From B33-G16 sp046498285 (lineage in GTDB: Bacteria > Desulfobacterota > DSM-4660 > Desulfatiglandales > B25-G16), in the NCBI GenBank assembly GCA_046498285.1, contig JAWOBA010000259.1, positions 1 to 17,308 on the forward strand: a DNA stretch of 17,308 nucleotides, given 5' to 3'. Made by a program: the position numbers and the translations under genes. Shown one piece after another: positions 1-6,717 of this stretch (the stretch's first letter is position 1; each line of letters begins with the position of its first letter). The notes beneath the pieces are model-generated. The model worked only from the letters and a program-made list of their open reading frames with translations. It made no database searches and had not been told where the DNA came from.

Positions 1-83
1 AAAGAAAGCAAATATATAATATCTAGACTCAAGGAACAAAAATAGCAAACAGAATATCGAAATCTGGCTACAAAGATTATTCC

Positions 84-112
84 AAAAAAAGAGGCTAATC
101 TTCTAGCCCCTC
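84..112 (-). terminator. Intrinsic terminator after tRNA-Val / pgsA
   Basis: On the minus strand a stem (arms at 104-112 and 91-97 with one G-U pair, six-base loop 98-103) runs straight into a run of seven T (84-90 read in reverse). It lies just downstream of tRNA-Val and probably ends the pgsA-tRNA transcript. Positions 1-83 are AT-rich and show no gene. Confidence 0.65.
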
Positions 113-131
113 ATGGATTGATCTTTGCTGA

Positions 132-203
132 TAGGCACGACGGGATTTGAACCCGTGACCTCTACCGTGTCAAGGTAGCGCTCTCCCCCTGAGCTACGCG
201 CCT
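132..203 (-). tRNA. tRNA-Val (anticodon GAC)
   Basis: The minus strand folds as a complete 72-nt cloverleaf. The acceptor stem AGGCGCG pairs with CGTGCCT, U8 and A9 are present, the D arm is GCTC/GAGC, and the anticodon stem is CTACC/GGTAG with loop TTGACAC, giving anticodon GAC (valine). The T arm carries the standard GGTTCAAATCC core. The 3' CCA is not encoded. It begins 35 bp after the stop codon of the pgsA-like gene and may be co-transcribed with it. Confidence 0.95.
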
Positions 204-238
204 TCAAAAAAATATGTATCAATCTTAGTGTTGCTCTG

Positions 239-784
239 TCAAGCAAAATCCGTCTTCTCATCCTGGGTTAGAATAAGCAATCCGATCCTAATATATTGAA
301 GTCCCGAGGCTATGGTTAATCCAGCTGTAAACCAGAAGGCATATATTTTAATAGGTTCTATGCTTATATAGCCACTTGATAATATCATCAAAATAGTACC
401 TATTTGTAAGCATGTTGTTGATTTACTCAAAAGGGAAGGGTGAACTTTTACTGGACGCCGGTTTATGTAAAGTACTAAAACTCCAAGCAAAATAATAACA
501 TCCCGGCTTATAATCAAAATAGCCAACCAGGGAGGGATCATCTTTAATACAGCCAAGGTTATATAGGCGCTTATGAGAAGGATTTTATCAGCCAAGGGAT
601 CAAGATGGGCCCCCAAATCACTTTTTTGATGAAAAATCCTTGCAATGAATCCATCCAAGGCATCACTGATACTGGCAATAAGAAAAATGATGAGGGACCC
701 CATAGCTCTATCGTTGATTATATATATTATAAAAATCGGAACAAGAAGAACCCTTAAAACAGTCAATAAGTTTGGAATAGTCAT
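239..784 (-). CDS. pgsA: CDP-alcohol phosphatidyltransferase, PgsA-like
   Basis: Probably makes phosphatidylglycerophosphate from CDP-diacylglycerol and glycerol-3-phosphate, the committed step to phosphatidylglycerol, in the inner membrane. The 181-residue protein is mostly hydrophobic with several membrane helices. It carries the full CDP-alcohol phosphatidyltransferase signature D-x2-D-G-x2-A-R-x8-G-x3-D-x3-D: D41, D44-G45, A48-R49, G58, D62, D66. Length is normal for PgsA. The start codon overlaps the stop of the upstream gene by four bases (ATGA), so the two are probably translationally coupled. The substrate (glycerol phosphate rather than inositol, serine or another alcohol) is inferred from overall similarity and housekeeping context; the motif alone does not decide it. 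Confidence 0.88.
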   Translation of the reverse strand: MTIPNLLTVLRVLLVPIFIIYIINDRAMGSLIIFLIASISDALDGFIARIFHQKSDLGAHLDPLADKILLISAYITLAVLKMIPPWLAILIISRDVIILLGVLVLYINRRPVKVHPSLLSKSTTCLQIGTILMILSSGYISIEPIKIYAFWFTAGLTIASGLQYIRIGLLILTQDEKTDFA

Positions 785-2013
785 CTGATAACCAATGTAA
801 ATCCCTGGTCACTTACGTCATTAATCTCAAATGAAAAAGGCTTTTTTGGATGATTCAGTAGTTTTTCAGCCAGCCCTTTTGAATCTTCCTTTACCTTCAC
901 CGATACCTTTACTGAGTCTCTCTTTAACCTCCTTTCTAATACTGATTGTATTTCGGGAACATTATTTCTTAAAAATTCTTTAAAATGTAAAAACTCTCCA
1001 TAGCCCCTGATACCCTTTATTGTTACAAAAATTTGATTAACATCTGTTTGAGTAGGTTTAGCTGCCTCAATTATTCGGGGTATCATATCATTAGCCCAAT
1101 TATTAATAGTTAACTCCATTGCATTCTGCTCATGCGCTATGTCACTGTTTAGCATACCTTCTCTGTAAGACGCAGCAATTACCGTTCCATCCGCAACTTT
1201 TAACGCCTTGAAAAATATAGACGGCTTTGATGTCTCATATAAATTTGCTTGACCTGTTATTACTATCTGGGCAGACAGGAGTTTACCCCATTTGACTGCT
1301 GCTTCATTGGTCAAGGTTAAATGGTACATACTTTCATCATGGCTTTCCTCAGGTGGAAAAAAAGATCTGTTGATAACCCTGAATCCTTTATCTTCAAAGA
1401 CCTTGCTCAGGTATAGCTCCGTCTGAGTGAGTGATGTTTGATTAGTAGGATCACCCCACCAATAGATTGCTGAAAGGTCTTCCTTCTTCTCTGAAACCAG
1501 GAAAAGAACACTAATCTGAACTGCATCAACTTCCCTAATTTTCATATTTTGGAGTTTTTTCTCCAGCATAGCTTTATCTACCCGAACCTTCATTAATATC
1601 TTAACGTATTTATCAGTGGTAAATTCAGAAATGATTTGATAATCCTGTATCTCTTCCTTTGTCTGTGATAGAATTTCCTCATCTAATTGTTGAAAATTAT
1701 CTGCAATATCTTGCCTGCCCAGTGTTTGAAAAAGGTATTCCTCAACTGCCTTTAAAAATGCTTGAGATATAGCTTCATTTCGAGCAAGGGCGATATTTGC
1801 ATTAACAATTTTTCCTGTTCCTGCTACTATTCTCTCATCAGCTATAACATCCGTTTTCTCCTGCGCTAAAGAATTCTTATCAAAAATGCTAATAGCCATA
1901 AACAGAAGAGATAAAAAAATACCGATGTATAAAAAAACTCCCACAGTATTAAAAAAATAAGGGTTCCTCGCCTTCTCCTCCATATTATTTTTGGAATTCT
2001 TAATCAAAATCAT
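781..2013 (-). CDS. Exported/membrane-anchored protein with FlgT-N-like segment, function unknown
   Basis: A 410-residue protein with one strong hydrophobic segment near residues 22-44, read as a signal anchor or uncleaved signal peptide, followed by a long soluble part that should be periplasmic. Residues about 64-94 (AGTGKIVNANIALARNEAIS...) resemble the start of the FlgT N-terminal / LPP20-type fold seen in envelope proteins, in which a 'G.a.i....aAr..Ai..A...' pattern leads into a helix. I do not recognise a family over the full length and assign no function. An internal ATG at residue 11 is an alternative start but has no Shine-Dalgarno sequence; the first ATG follows a G-rich stretch. 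It overlaps the pgsA-like gene by 4 bp and follows the TPR/SLH lipoprotein gene by 120 bp, so an envelope role is plausible. Confidence 0.6.
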   Translation of the reverse strand: MILIKNSKNNMEEKARNPYFFNTVGVFLYIGIFLSLLFMAISIFDKNSLAQEKTDVIADERIVAGTGKIVNANIALARNEAISQAFLKAVEEYLFQTLGRQDIADNFQQLDEEILSQTKEEIQDYQIISEFTTDKYVKILMKVRVDKAMLEKKLQNMKIREVDAVQISVLFLVSEKKEDLSAIYWWGDPTNQTSLTQTELYLSKVFEDKGFRVINRSFFPPEESHDESMYHLTLTNEAAVKWGKLLSAQIVITGQANLYETSKPSIFFKALKVADGTVIAASYREGMLNSDIAHEQNAMELTINNWANDMIPRIIEAAKPTQTDVNQIFVTIKGIRGYGEFLHFKEFLRNNVPEIQSVLERRLKRDSVKVSVKVKEDSKGLAEKLLNHPKKPFSFEINDVSDQGFTLVIR

Positions 2014-2033
2014 ACCCTACCCTACAAGAGTTA

Positions 2034-2049
2034 ACAGGTCTTAACCTGT
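2034..2049. repeat. Short dyad between lipoprotein and exported-protein genes
   Basis: ACAGGT-CTTA-ACCTGT is a perfect six-base inverted repeat with a four-base loop in the 120-bp gap. It has no T-run and could be an operator or an mRNA hairpin upstream of the next gene. Chance occurrence is possible. Confidence 0.3.
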
Positions 2050-2133
2050 CTGAATTGGTTATATTACGGCAGGCCGAAATACCCCGATAAATCAGGAAAC
2101 TTATGAATAATTATCATATTGCCAAGAAAGTCT

Positions 2134-3312
2134 TTAAAAAAGTTTTAGATGCTCCCGGAGTCTTTTTATCATTAACAAGGCATCCACACCTGAAACACTA
2201 CCCATAGGATCAAAAACATTTTGCCTAAAACCTTCTTTGGGATGGATAATACCTCTGGTAGTGCATACCATGATCGCATTAAAGTATGGAACATTATTCC
2301 TGACATCAGCAAATGGGGAAACATTGCCTATATACTTGGTTTCTAATGCGGGGTCCTTAGAAATGGTACTGATAACATCTGCAATCATCATCGCATAGTC
2401 TGCCCTGGTAATATATTTATTCGGGGCAAATGTTCCATCGGGAAAAGTGCTTAAGCCTTTTATTTTTAAACTAACTACTGTCTGAATATCGGTCCTGAGC
2501 GAATGATCTACTACATCAGTTGGAGCGGGAATGTGATATGCTGAAGATCTCTGTCCCGGTGATTGAAATGATGTATCAAACTTTTCTGGCCTGATCTTTT
2601 CATAGATTTTATCCAGCTTCATTTCCTGAATGAAAAGAGCAGCAGCATCAGCCCTTTTTACCTTTTCCAGAAGGACAATCTTTTTCCCAATTCTTGTTTC
2701 CGGCATAGCCCTTTTTATCTTTTGAATCAGTTTCAGTTCATGATCTGCCTTGTCTACAAAAGATGTGTTTATTTCCAGAACATTTTTGAATTGCTCTGCT
2801 GCATCGCTGAATTTATAGGCCTCTTTATAAGCCAAGCCCATATAGAAATATGGGTCAGGCCAATCTTTTTGGATATTTTTTAAAATTTGATTTGCCTTTG
2901 TAAAATTAGTCTCCACATCAACTAACCAGTCTCCGGCCTTTTGTTGAGTGTATAACCGCATAAGGCCTATATAGACCCGTGCCTCCTCATCCTTGTTTTT
3001 TGCTAATTTCTTTGCTTGCAATATATTGTCTAAAGCTGTTTTGAATGCTCCTTTATAAGCATAAATCAAACCTAACCCCTGATAAGCTAAAGCATATTGG
3101 TTATCAAGCTCTTTAGCCAGATTAAATTCCCGTTCGGCATCTGATAGTTTGCCATTCTCCATCAATTTCATACCGGTAAACACATGGTGTTCTGGGGTAT
3201 TGAGAGTGCCTACCGGCACCGTAGAGTTAAGTGCGCAACCACTTGTTGCCATAATTAAAAAAATAAAGGTTAAAATAGTGAAATAGGTGTGCCTATACGT
3301 AACAAATTTCAT
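2134..3312 (-). CDS. TPR-repeat lipoprotein with C-terminal S-layer homology (SLH) domain
   Basis: A 392-residue envelope protein. The N terminus is a lipoprotein signal peptide: basic start, hydrophobic stretch 10-21, then T-S-G-C with lipidated Cys26. Residues about 42-105 and 153-183 form tetratricopeptide repeats (for example AYQGLGLIYAYKGAFKTALD and PYFYMGLAYKEAYKFSDAAE), suggesting protein-protein contacts. Residues about 274-315 match an SLH motif, with G-x-FPDGTFAPNKYITRADYA at its core, and 334-387 look like a second, degenerate SLH unit. SLH domains bind cell-wall polymers, so together with the lipid anchor the protein could bridge membrane and wall. A good Shine-Dalgarno (GGAGG, 9 bases before ATG) fixes the start. 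It sits downstream of miaA in the same direction. Confidence 0.8.
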   Translation of the reverse strand: MKFVTYRHTYFTILTFIFLIMATSGCALNSTVPVGTLNTPEHHVFTGMKLMENGKLSDAEREFNLAKELDNQYALAYQGLGLIYAYKGAFKTALDNILQAKKLAKNKDEEARVYIGLMRLYTQQKAGDWLVDVETNFTKANQILKNIQKDWPDPYFYMGLAYKEAYKFSDAAEQFKNVLEINTSFVDKADHELKLIQKIKRAMPETRIGKKIVLLEKVKRADAAALFIQEMKLDKIYEKIRPEKFDTSFQSPGQRSSAYHIPAPTDVVDHSLRTDIQTVVSLKIKGLSTFPDGTFAPNKYITRADYAMMIADVISTISKDPALETKYIGNVSPFADVRNNVPYFNAIMVCTTRGIIHPKEGFRQNVFDPMGSVSGVDALLMIKRLREHLKLF

Positions 3313-3411
3313 AAGCCTTAACCTCCATATATTTCATTACCGCATAACCAAAGACCTAGCCTTTCCAAGTGGAGTATAAAAGGACAACGGTAAAAGATCA
3401 TTCACTATTCC

Positions 3412-3433
3412 TTAAAAAATAGTCATTTTTTAA
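3412..3433. repeat. AT-rich perfect inverted repeat
   Basis: TTAAAAAAT-AGTC-ATTTTTTAA is a perfect nine-base dyad lying between miaA (stop at 3476) and the lipoprotein gene (start at 3312). It could act as a weak terminator for miaA on the minus strand or as a regulator site for the lipoprotein gene. AT-richness makes chance formation fairly likely. Confidence 0.35.
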
Positions 3434-3475
3434 AATAGGATTTATTGCTTGAGACTCAATAAAATAATGAAAAAG

Positions 3476-4408
3476 TCAATTTTGGGAAGCTATAAATGTT
3501 ATTACCTTATTGATTATATCTGTCTTATCATCCGGATTCGACCAAATGATGTCCGGTTCAGCCCTGAGCCATGTAAGTTGTCTTTTTGCATATCTCCTTG
3601 TATCGCGCTGAATGAGCCCAATGGTCTCATCCAAATCCCATCTATCTTGAAGGTGCGCTACAATATGTCTGTAACCAATGGCCTGCATCGCTTTTAACTT
3701 TGAATTATATCCCATTTGAAGAAGCACTTCAACCTCATTGATAAAACCTGCCTCTATCATAGATATGGTCCGTCTGTTGATCCTATTGTAAAGAATCTGC
3801 CTGTCAACATTAAGGCAAAGATTGAGTGAAGCAAATTTCTTGTCAGAAAAAGCATGTTCTCTGGTAATCTCGGAGAACTGGTATCCGGTTAAATGGATTA
3901 CTTCTAACGCTCTAATGATCCTGACTTTATCCATCGGGTGTATCCTTTCCGCTGCATTTCTATCAAGCCTTGATAGTTTTTCATAAAGAAAGGGTGGGCC
4001 TTTTTTTTCACACTCATCCCATAAATTCTGCCTTAATTCTCTATTTGATGGCGGACATCGAAAAAGGCCCCCTAAAAGGGCCCTGACATAGAGGCCTGTT
4101 CCGCCAACCACAATAGTCGGTATTTTCATAGAATGAAGATTTTTGATTATCGGAAGAGTATGAACGAGAAATAACGCGGCATTAAATTCCTGGTCTGGAT
4201 CAATGATATCTATAAGGTGATGAGGAATCCCTTTTCTCTCAGATATGGGAAGTTTCGCTGTACCTATATCCATTCCTCGGTAAACCTGCATAGAATCGGC
4301 ATTTATTATTTCACCCCCCAAGATTGAAGCTAACTCAATGGCTAACGCACTCTTCCCTGAACAGGTTGGCCCTCGTATAATAATTAATTTAGGGAGATTA
4401 TCTACCAT
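3476..4408 (-). CDS. miaA: tRNA dimethylallyltransferase MiaA
   Basis: Transfers a dimethylallyl group to N6 of A37 in tRNAs that read codons beginning with U, the first step of ms2i6A formation, in the cytoplasm. At 310 residues it has the normal length. The P-loop GPTCSGKS is at residues 13-20, followed by the family signature INADSMQVYRGMDIGTAK (35-52) and the C-terminal substrate-tRNA region with YAKRQLTWLR near 272-281. The assigned ATG has no clear Shine-Dalgarno sequence, but the first residues before the P-loop fit family members. It lies 121 bp downstream of truA in the same direction, making a small tRNA-modification pair close to three tRNA genes. Confidence 0.96.
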   Translation of the reverse strand: MVDNLPKLIIIRGPTCSGKSALAIELASILGGEIINADSMQVYRGMDIGTAKLPISERKGIPHHLIDIIDPDQEFNAALFLVHTLPIIKNLHSMKIPTIVVGGTGLYVRALLGGLFRCPPSNRELRQNLWDECEKKGPPFLYEKLSRLDRNAAERIHPMDKVRIIRALEVIHLTGYQFSEITREHAFSDKKFASLNLCLNVDRQILYNRINRRTISMIEAGFINEVEVLLQMGYNSKLKAMQAIGYRHIVAHLQDRWDLDETIGLIQRDTRRYAKRQLTWLRAEPDIIWSNPDDKTDIINKVITFIASQN

Positions 4409-4529
4409 CGATTGATACTTAATACTTCTTGATGCCTAGTCTATTATGTATACAGTTTCTTTTCCCCAGGTTCAACTTCCCTCTCCCACCTTACTCTGCT
4501 CAACGGAAAAAGCAGGCCTGTTCAAATAT

Positions 4530-5285
4530 TTAATACCTAACATATTTTAAATACAGACCACCAGGTGGGGCCATAGCCCCAGCTTTTTGGCGATCTTTCG
4601 AGACCAATATTTCTAAAAAACGAGTAGTATCGATTTTACCCAGGCCTGCTTGAACAATTGTTCCCATGATATTTCTCACCATATGCCTCAAAAAGCCATT
4701 TGCCTCAAAAAAAAAGTTCAACAGATCGATCTTCTGCCTATTGAGACCCGCCTGAATCATATTTCTTACTGGATTAGCCTTCCCATCTCCAGCAGAACAA
4801 AAGGAAGTGAAATCATGGATTCCCTTAATAATCTCAAGGCATTCCTCCATAGCCTTTACATCAAGCGACCTAGATATATGCCAGGCATAATGCCTTAGAA
4901 ATGGAGATTGGAGTCTCTGATTATGAATTCTGTACTCATACACCTTGCTTTTGGCATCATACCTGGCATGAAAATCAAGAGGGGCATATTCTGCCTCTTT
5001 AATGATAATAGTATTTGGAAGAAGAGAATTCAGACCCTTTAAAAAGGCAGAAGGGGTAAGGGTAGAAGAAATTTTAAAATTTGCTACTTGATGAAGCGCA
5101 TGGACACCAGTATCCGTTCTTCCGGAGGCAATAAGAGAGACAGGTTCCCCTACCATTATCTCTATTTTTTCCTCAATAGTGCCCTGAATGGTAGGTCGAT
5201 TCAGCTGACGTTGCCATCCAAAATAGCCAGTACCATCATAAGCAATAAGAAGCTTTATATTTTTTTCCTCCTTGCTTTTGGCCAC
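4530..5285 (-). CDS. truA: tRNA pseudouridine synthase A (TruA)
   Basis: Converts U38-U40 in the anticodon stem-loop of many tRNAs to pseudouridine. The 251-residue protein has normal TruA length and carries the catalytic motif ASGRTDTGVHALHQVANF, with Asp58 as the nucleophile, plus the RHMVRNIMGT motif near residues 200-209. The start is GTG at 5285, preceded by GGTGGA nine bases upstream. The first codons themselves contain a perfect AGGAGG, but no standard start codon follows it before the conserved LLIAYDGTGYFGW segment, so the GTG is preferred. It lies downstream of the rplM-rpsI terminator, so it needs its own promoter or readthrough. Confidence 0.95.
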   Translation of the reverse strand: MAKSKEEKNIKLLIAYDGTGYFGWQRQLNRPTIQGTIEEKIEIMVGEPVSLIASGRTDTGVHALHQVANFKISSTLTPSAFLKGLNSLLPNTIIIKEAEYAPLDFHARYDAKSKVYEYRIHNQRLQSPFLRHYAWHISRSLDVKAMEECLEIIKGIHDFTSFCSAGDGKANPVRNMIQAGLNRQKIDLLNFFFEANGFLRHMVRNIMGTIVQAGLGKIDTTRFLEILVSKDRQKAGAMAPPGGLYLKYVRY

Positions 5286-5428
5286 AATCCATTGTCCACC
5301 ATGAAAAACTATTCACATGCATCCATTTCATCACGAATTGTATTGTCTTGATAAATTTACCAATCCATGAATAATATTGGCGCTCTAGAGGCATTCTTAT
5401 TAAATCAATAGCTCGTGAGATTGTAAAC

Positions 5429-5455
5429 AAAAAAGGGAAGGTAAATAACCTTCCC
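5429..5455 (-). terminator. Strong intrinsic terminator after rpsI
   Basis: A perfect eight-base stem (GGGAAGGT with ACCTTCCC, loop of five, arms 5448-5455 and 5435-5442) is followed on the minus strand by six T (5434-5429). It begins 30 bp after the rpsI stop and is a textbook end of the L13-S9 transcript. Confidence 0.9.
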
Positions 5456-5484
5456 CCTGTAACATCCTTATGAATATATACTGT

Positions 5485-5877
5485 TTATCTCTTCGAATAC
5501 TGAAACCGGGCTCTGGCAGAACGCTGTCCGTACTTTTTGCGCTCCTTTATTCTAGAATCCCTCGTAATAAAGCCCGCCTTCTTTAACGGCTCCCTGAATT
5601 CAGGGCTTATTTTGAGAAGTGCTTGGCTTATGCCGTGCTTTATAGCCCCAACCTGACCGGAAATGCCTCCCCCTTTAACATTTACGTTGATATCATACCT
5701 TCCCAGAGTATTTGTCAACTCAAGAGGTTGGGCAACAATCATCTTGGCTATATCAGTGGTTAGATAATCATCTATTGGACTCTTATTAATAACGATATTA
5801 CCTTCACCTAATTTCATCCAAACCCTTGCTATCGCAGACTTTCTCTTGCCCGTAGCGTAATACATTTCTTCTGCCAT
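5485..5877 (-). CDS. rpsI: 30S ribosomal protein S9
   Basis: Small-subunit protein whose C-terminal tail reaches the P-site tRNA. At 130 residues it is full length. It shows the N-terminal TGKRKSAIARVW motif, the central GGGISGQVGAIKHGISQAL stretch and the hallmark basic tail ending in FQYSKR. Its ATG follows the rplM stop with no gap (TAAATG), and its Shine-Dalgarno (GGAG) lies inside the end of rplM, so translation of the two is tightly coupled. The universal rplM-rpsI order supports the call. Confidence 0.98.
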   Translation of the reverse strand: MAEEMYYATGKRKSAIARVWMKLGEGNIVINKSPIDDYLTTDIAKMIVAQPLELTNTLGRYDINVNVKGGGISGQVGAIKHGISQALLKISPEFREPLKKAGFITRDSRIKERKKYGQRSARARFQYSKR

Positions 5878-6306
5878 TTAAAGCTCCAATTTCTCAGGTT
5901 GTTGTGCTTGGTGAGGGTAATCTTGACCAGCATATATCTTTAGTTTCTTTAATTGCCTCCTGCCAAGACTGTTTTTTGGCAACATTCCCTTCACAGCAAA
6001 TTCTATTAGATTCTCTGGTTTTTTTTCAAGCATTTCTTTAGCCGTAGTCTTTTTTAATCCACCAACATAGCCGCTGTGGTGATAATAGGTCTTTTTTTCT
6101 ATCTTATCACCAGTTAAAATAACTTTGTCAGCATTAATTACCACCACATAATCACCAGCATCTAAATGAGGTGTAAATATGGGCTTATTTTTCCCTCTTA
6201 AAATAGTGGCTATTTCAGTGGCCATCCTTCCCAGAACCTTTTCTTTAGCATCTATCAGATACCACTTTCTTTCTATCTCATGCTCCTTGGCAACAAACGT
6301 TTTCAT
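5878..6306 (-). CDS. rplM: 50S ribosomal protein L13
   Basis: Early-assembly large-subunit protein. The 142-residue length is standard, with conserved parts WYLIDAKEKVLGRMATEIA, HLDAGDYVVVINADK, KTYYHHSGYVGG and the closing VKGMLPKNSLGRRQ..LKIYAG...PH region. It is the first gene of the rplM-rpsI operon and lies about 85 bp downstream of a promoter with a perfect TTGACA box. In well-studied bacteria L13 represses its own operon by binding the mRNA leader. A palindrome is present in the leader here, but whether L13 binds it is not known. Confidence 0.98.
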   Translation of the reverse strand: MKTFVAKEHEIERKWYLIDAKEKVLGRMATEIATILRGKNKPIFTPHLDAGDYVVVINADKVILTGDKIEKKTYYHHSGYVGGLKKTTAKEMLEKKPENLIEFAVKGMLPKNSLGRRQLKKLKIYAGQDYPHQAQQPEKLEL

Positions 6307-6321
6307 ACCATTCCCATCTCA

Positions 6322-6338
6322 TATAGTTAATAACTATA
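6322..6338. promoter_or_regulatory. Palindrome in the rplM leader
   Basis: TATAGTTA-A-TAACTATA is a perfect dyad with eight-base arms, 15 bp before the rplM start codon. As RNA it would fold as TATAGTT/AACTATA with a three-base loop just before the ribosome-binding region. It is a candidate site for feedback control of the L13-S9 operon or for a DNA-binding regulator; no direct evidence separates these. Confidence 0.4.
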
Positions 6339-6391
6339 ATTACAATAGTCGATTTTTTATATCTCGTAACTAACACAATCTAACCCTCAGT

Positions 6392-6420
6392 TAATTAAAG
6401 AAATTTTTGTACAATGTCAA
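6392..6420 (-). promoter_or_regulatory. Sigma-70-type promoter for rplM-rpsI
   Basis: A perfect -35 box TTGACA (6420-6415 on the minus strand) is followed after 17 bp by TAATTA (6397-6392), a weak -10 box. Transcription would start near 6385, leaving a leader of about 80 nt before rplM. The -35 box directly abuts the tandem repeat at 6421-6442. Confidence 0.55.
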
Positions 6421-6442
6421 GGCTTTTTACAGGCTTTTTACA
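6421..6442. repeat. Two tandem 11-bp repeats between divergent promoters
   Basis: GGCTTTTTACA occurs twice head to tail with no mismatch, touching the -35 box of the rplM promoter and eight bases short of the -35 box of the tRNA promoter. The 11-bp period is about one helical turn, so a protein or the polymerase alpha subunits could contact both copies on one face. Confidence 0.6.
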
Positions 6443-6450
6443 AAATAATA

Positions 6451-6479
6451 TTGACAGAAAAATAGAGACCTGTTAAGTG
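6451..6479 (+). promoter_or_regulatory. Promoter for tRNA-Arg / tRNA-Lys
   Basis: A perfect TTGACA (6451-6456) lies 42 bp before the first base of tRNA-Arg. At 17 bp spacing the -10 position is TAAGTG (one base shifted, TTAAGT), a poor match. Transcription would start near 6486, shortly before the tRNA, which fits a tRNA promoter. Confidence 0.5.
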
Positions 6480-6498
6480 ATCTTTTAAAGAAATATAA

Positions 6499-6572
6499 GC
6501 GCCCGTAGCTCAGCTGGATAGAGCGCCGGGCTTCGAACCCGTAGGTCGCAGGTTCGAATCCTGCCGGGCGCA
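6499..6572 (+). tRNA. tRNA-Arg (anticodon TCG)
   Basis: A 74-nt cloverleaf with acceptor GCGCCCG/CGGGCGC, D arm GCTC/GAGC, anticodon loop CTTCGAA giving TCG (reads CGA and other CGN codons) and T arm GCAGG/CCTGC. The discriminator base is A and the CCA tail is not encoded. It is separated from tRNA-Lys by 15 bp and the two are probably one transcript. Confidence 0.95.
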
Positions 6573-6587
6573 TTAAAAAATTCTAGA

Positions 6588-6663
<76 letters not shown>

Positions 6664-6680
6664 TTTTTTTACCTAATTAT

Positions 6681-6713
6681 AAGGAGTTAGGCTTCACTGC
6701 CTAACTCCTTTTT
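6681..6713 (+). terminator. Terminator after the tRNA pair
   Basis: A perfect 12-base stem (AAGGAGTTAGGC at 6681-6692 with GCCTAACTCCTT at 6699-6710) and six-base loop is followed by TTT, giving TTTTT with the end of the stem. It ends the tRNA transcript on the plus strand; there is no T-run on the other side, so it is a poor terminator for the integrase gene, whose stop is at 6718-6720. Confidence 0.85.
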
Positions 6714-6717
6714 ATTC

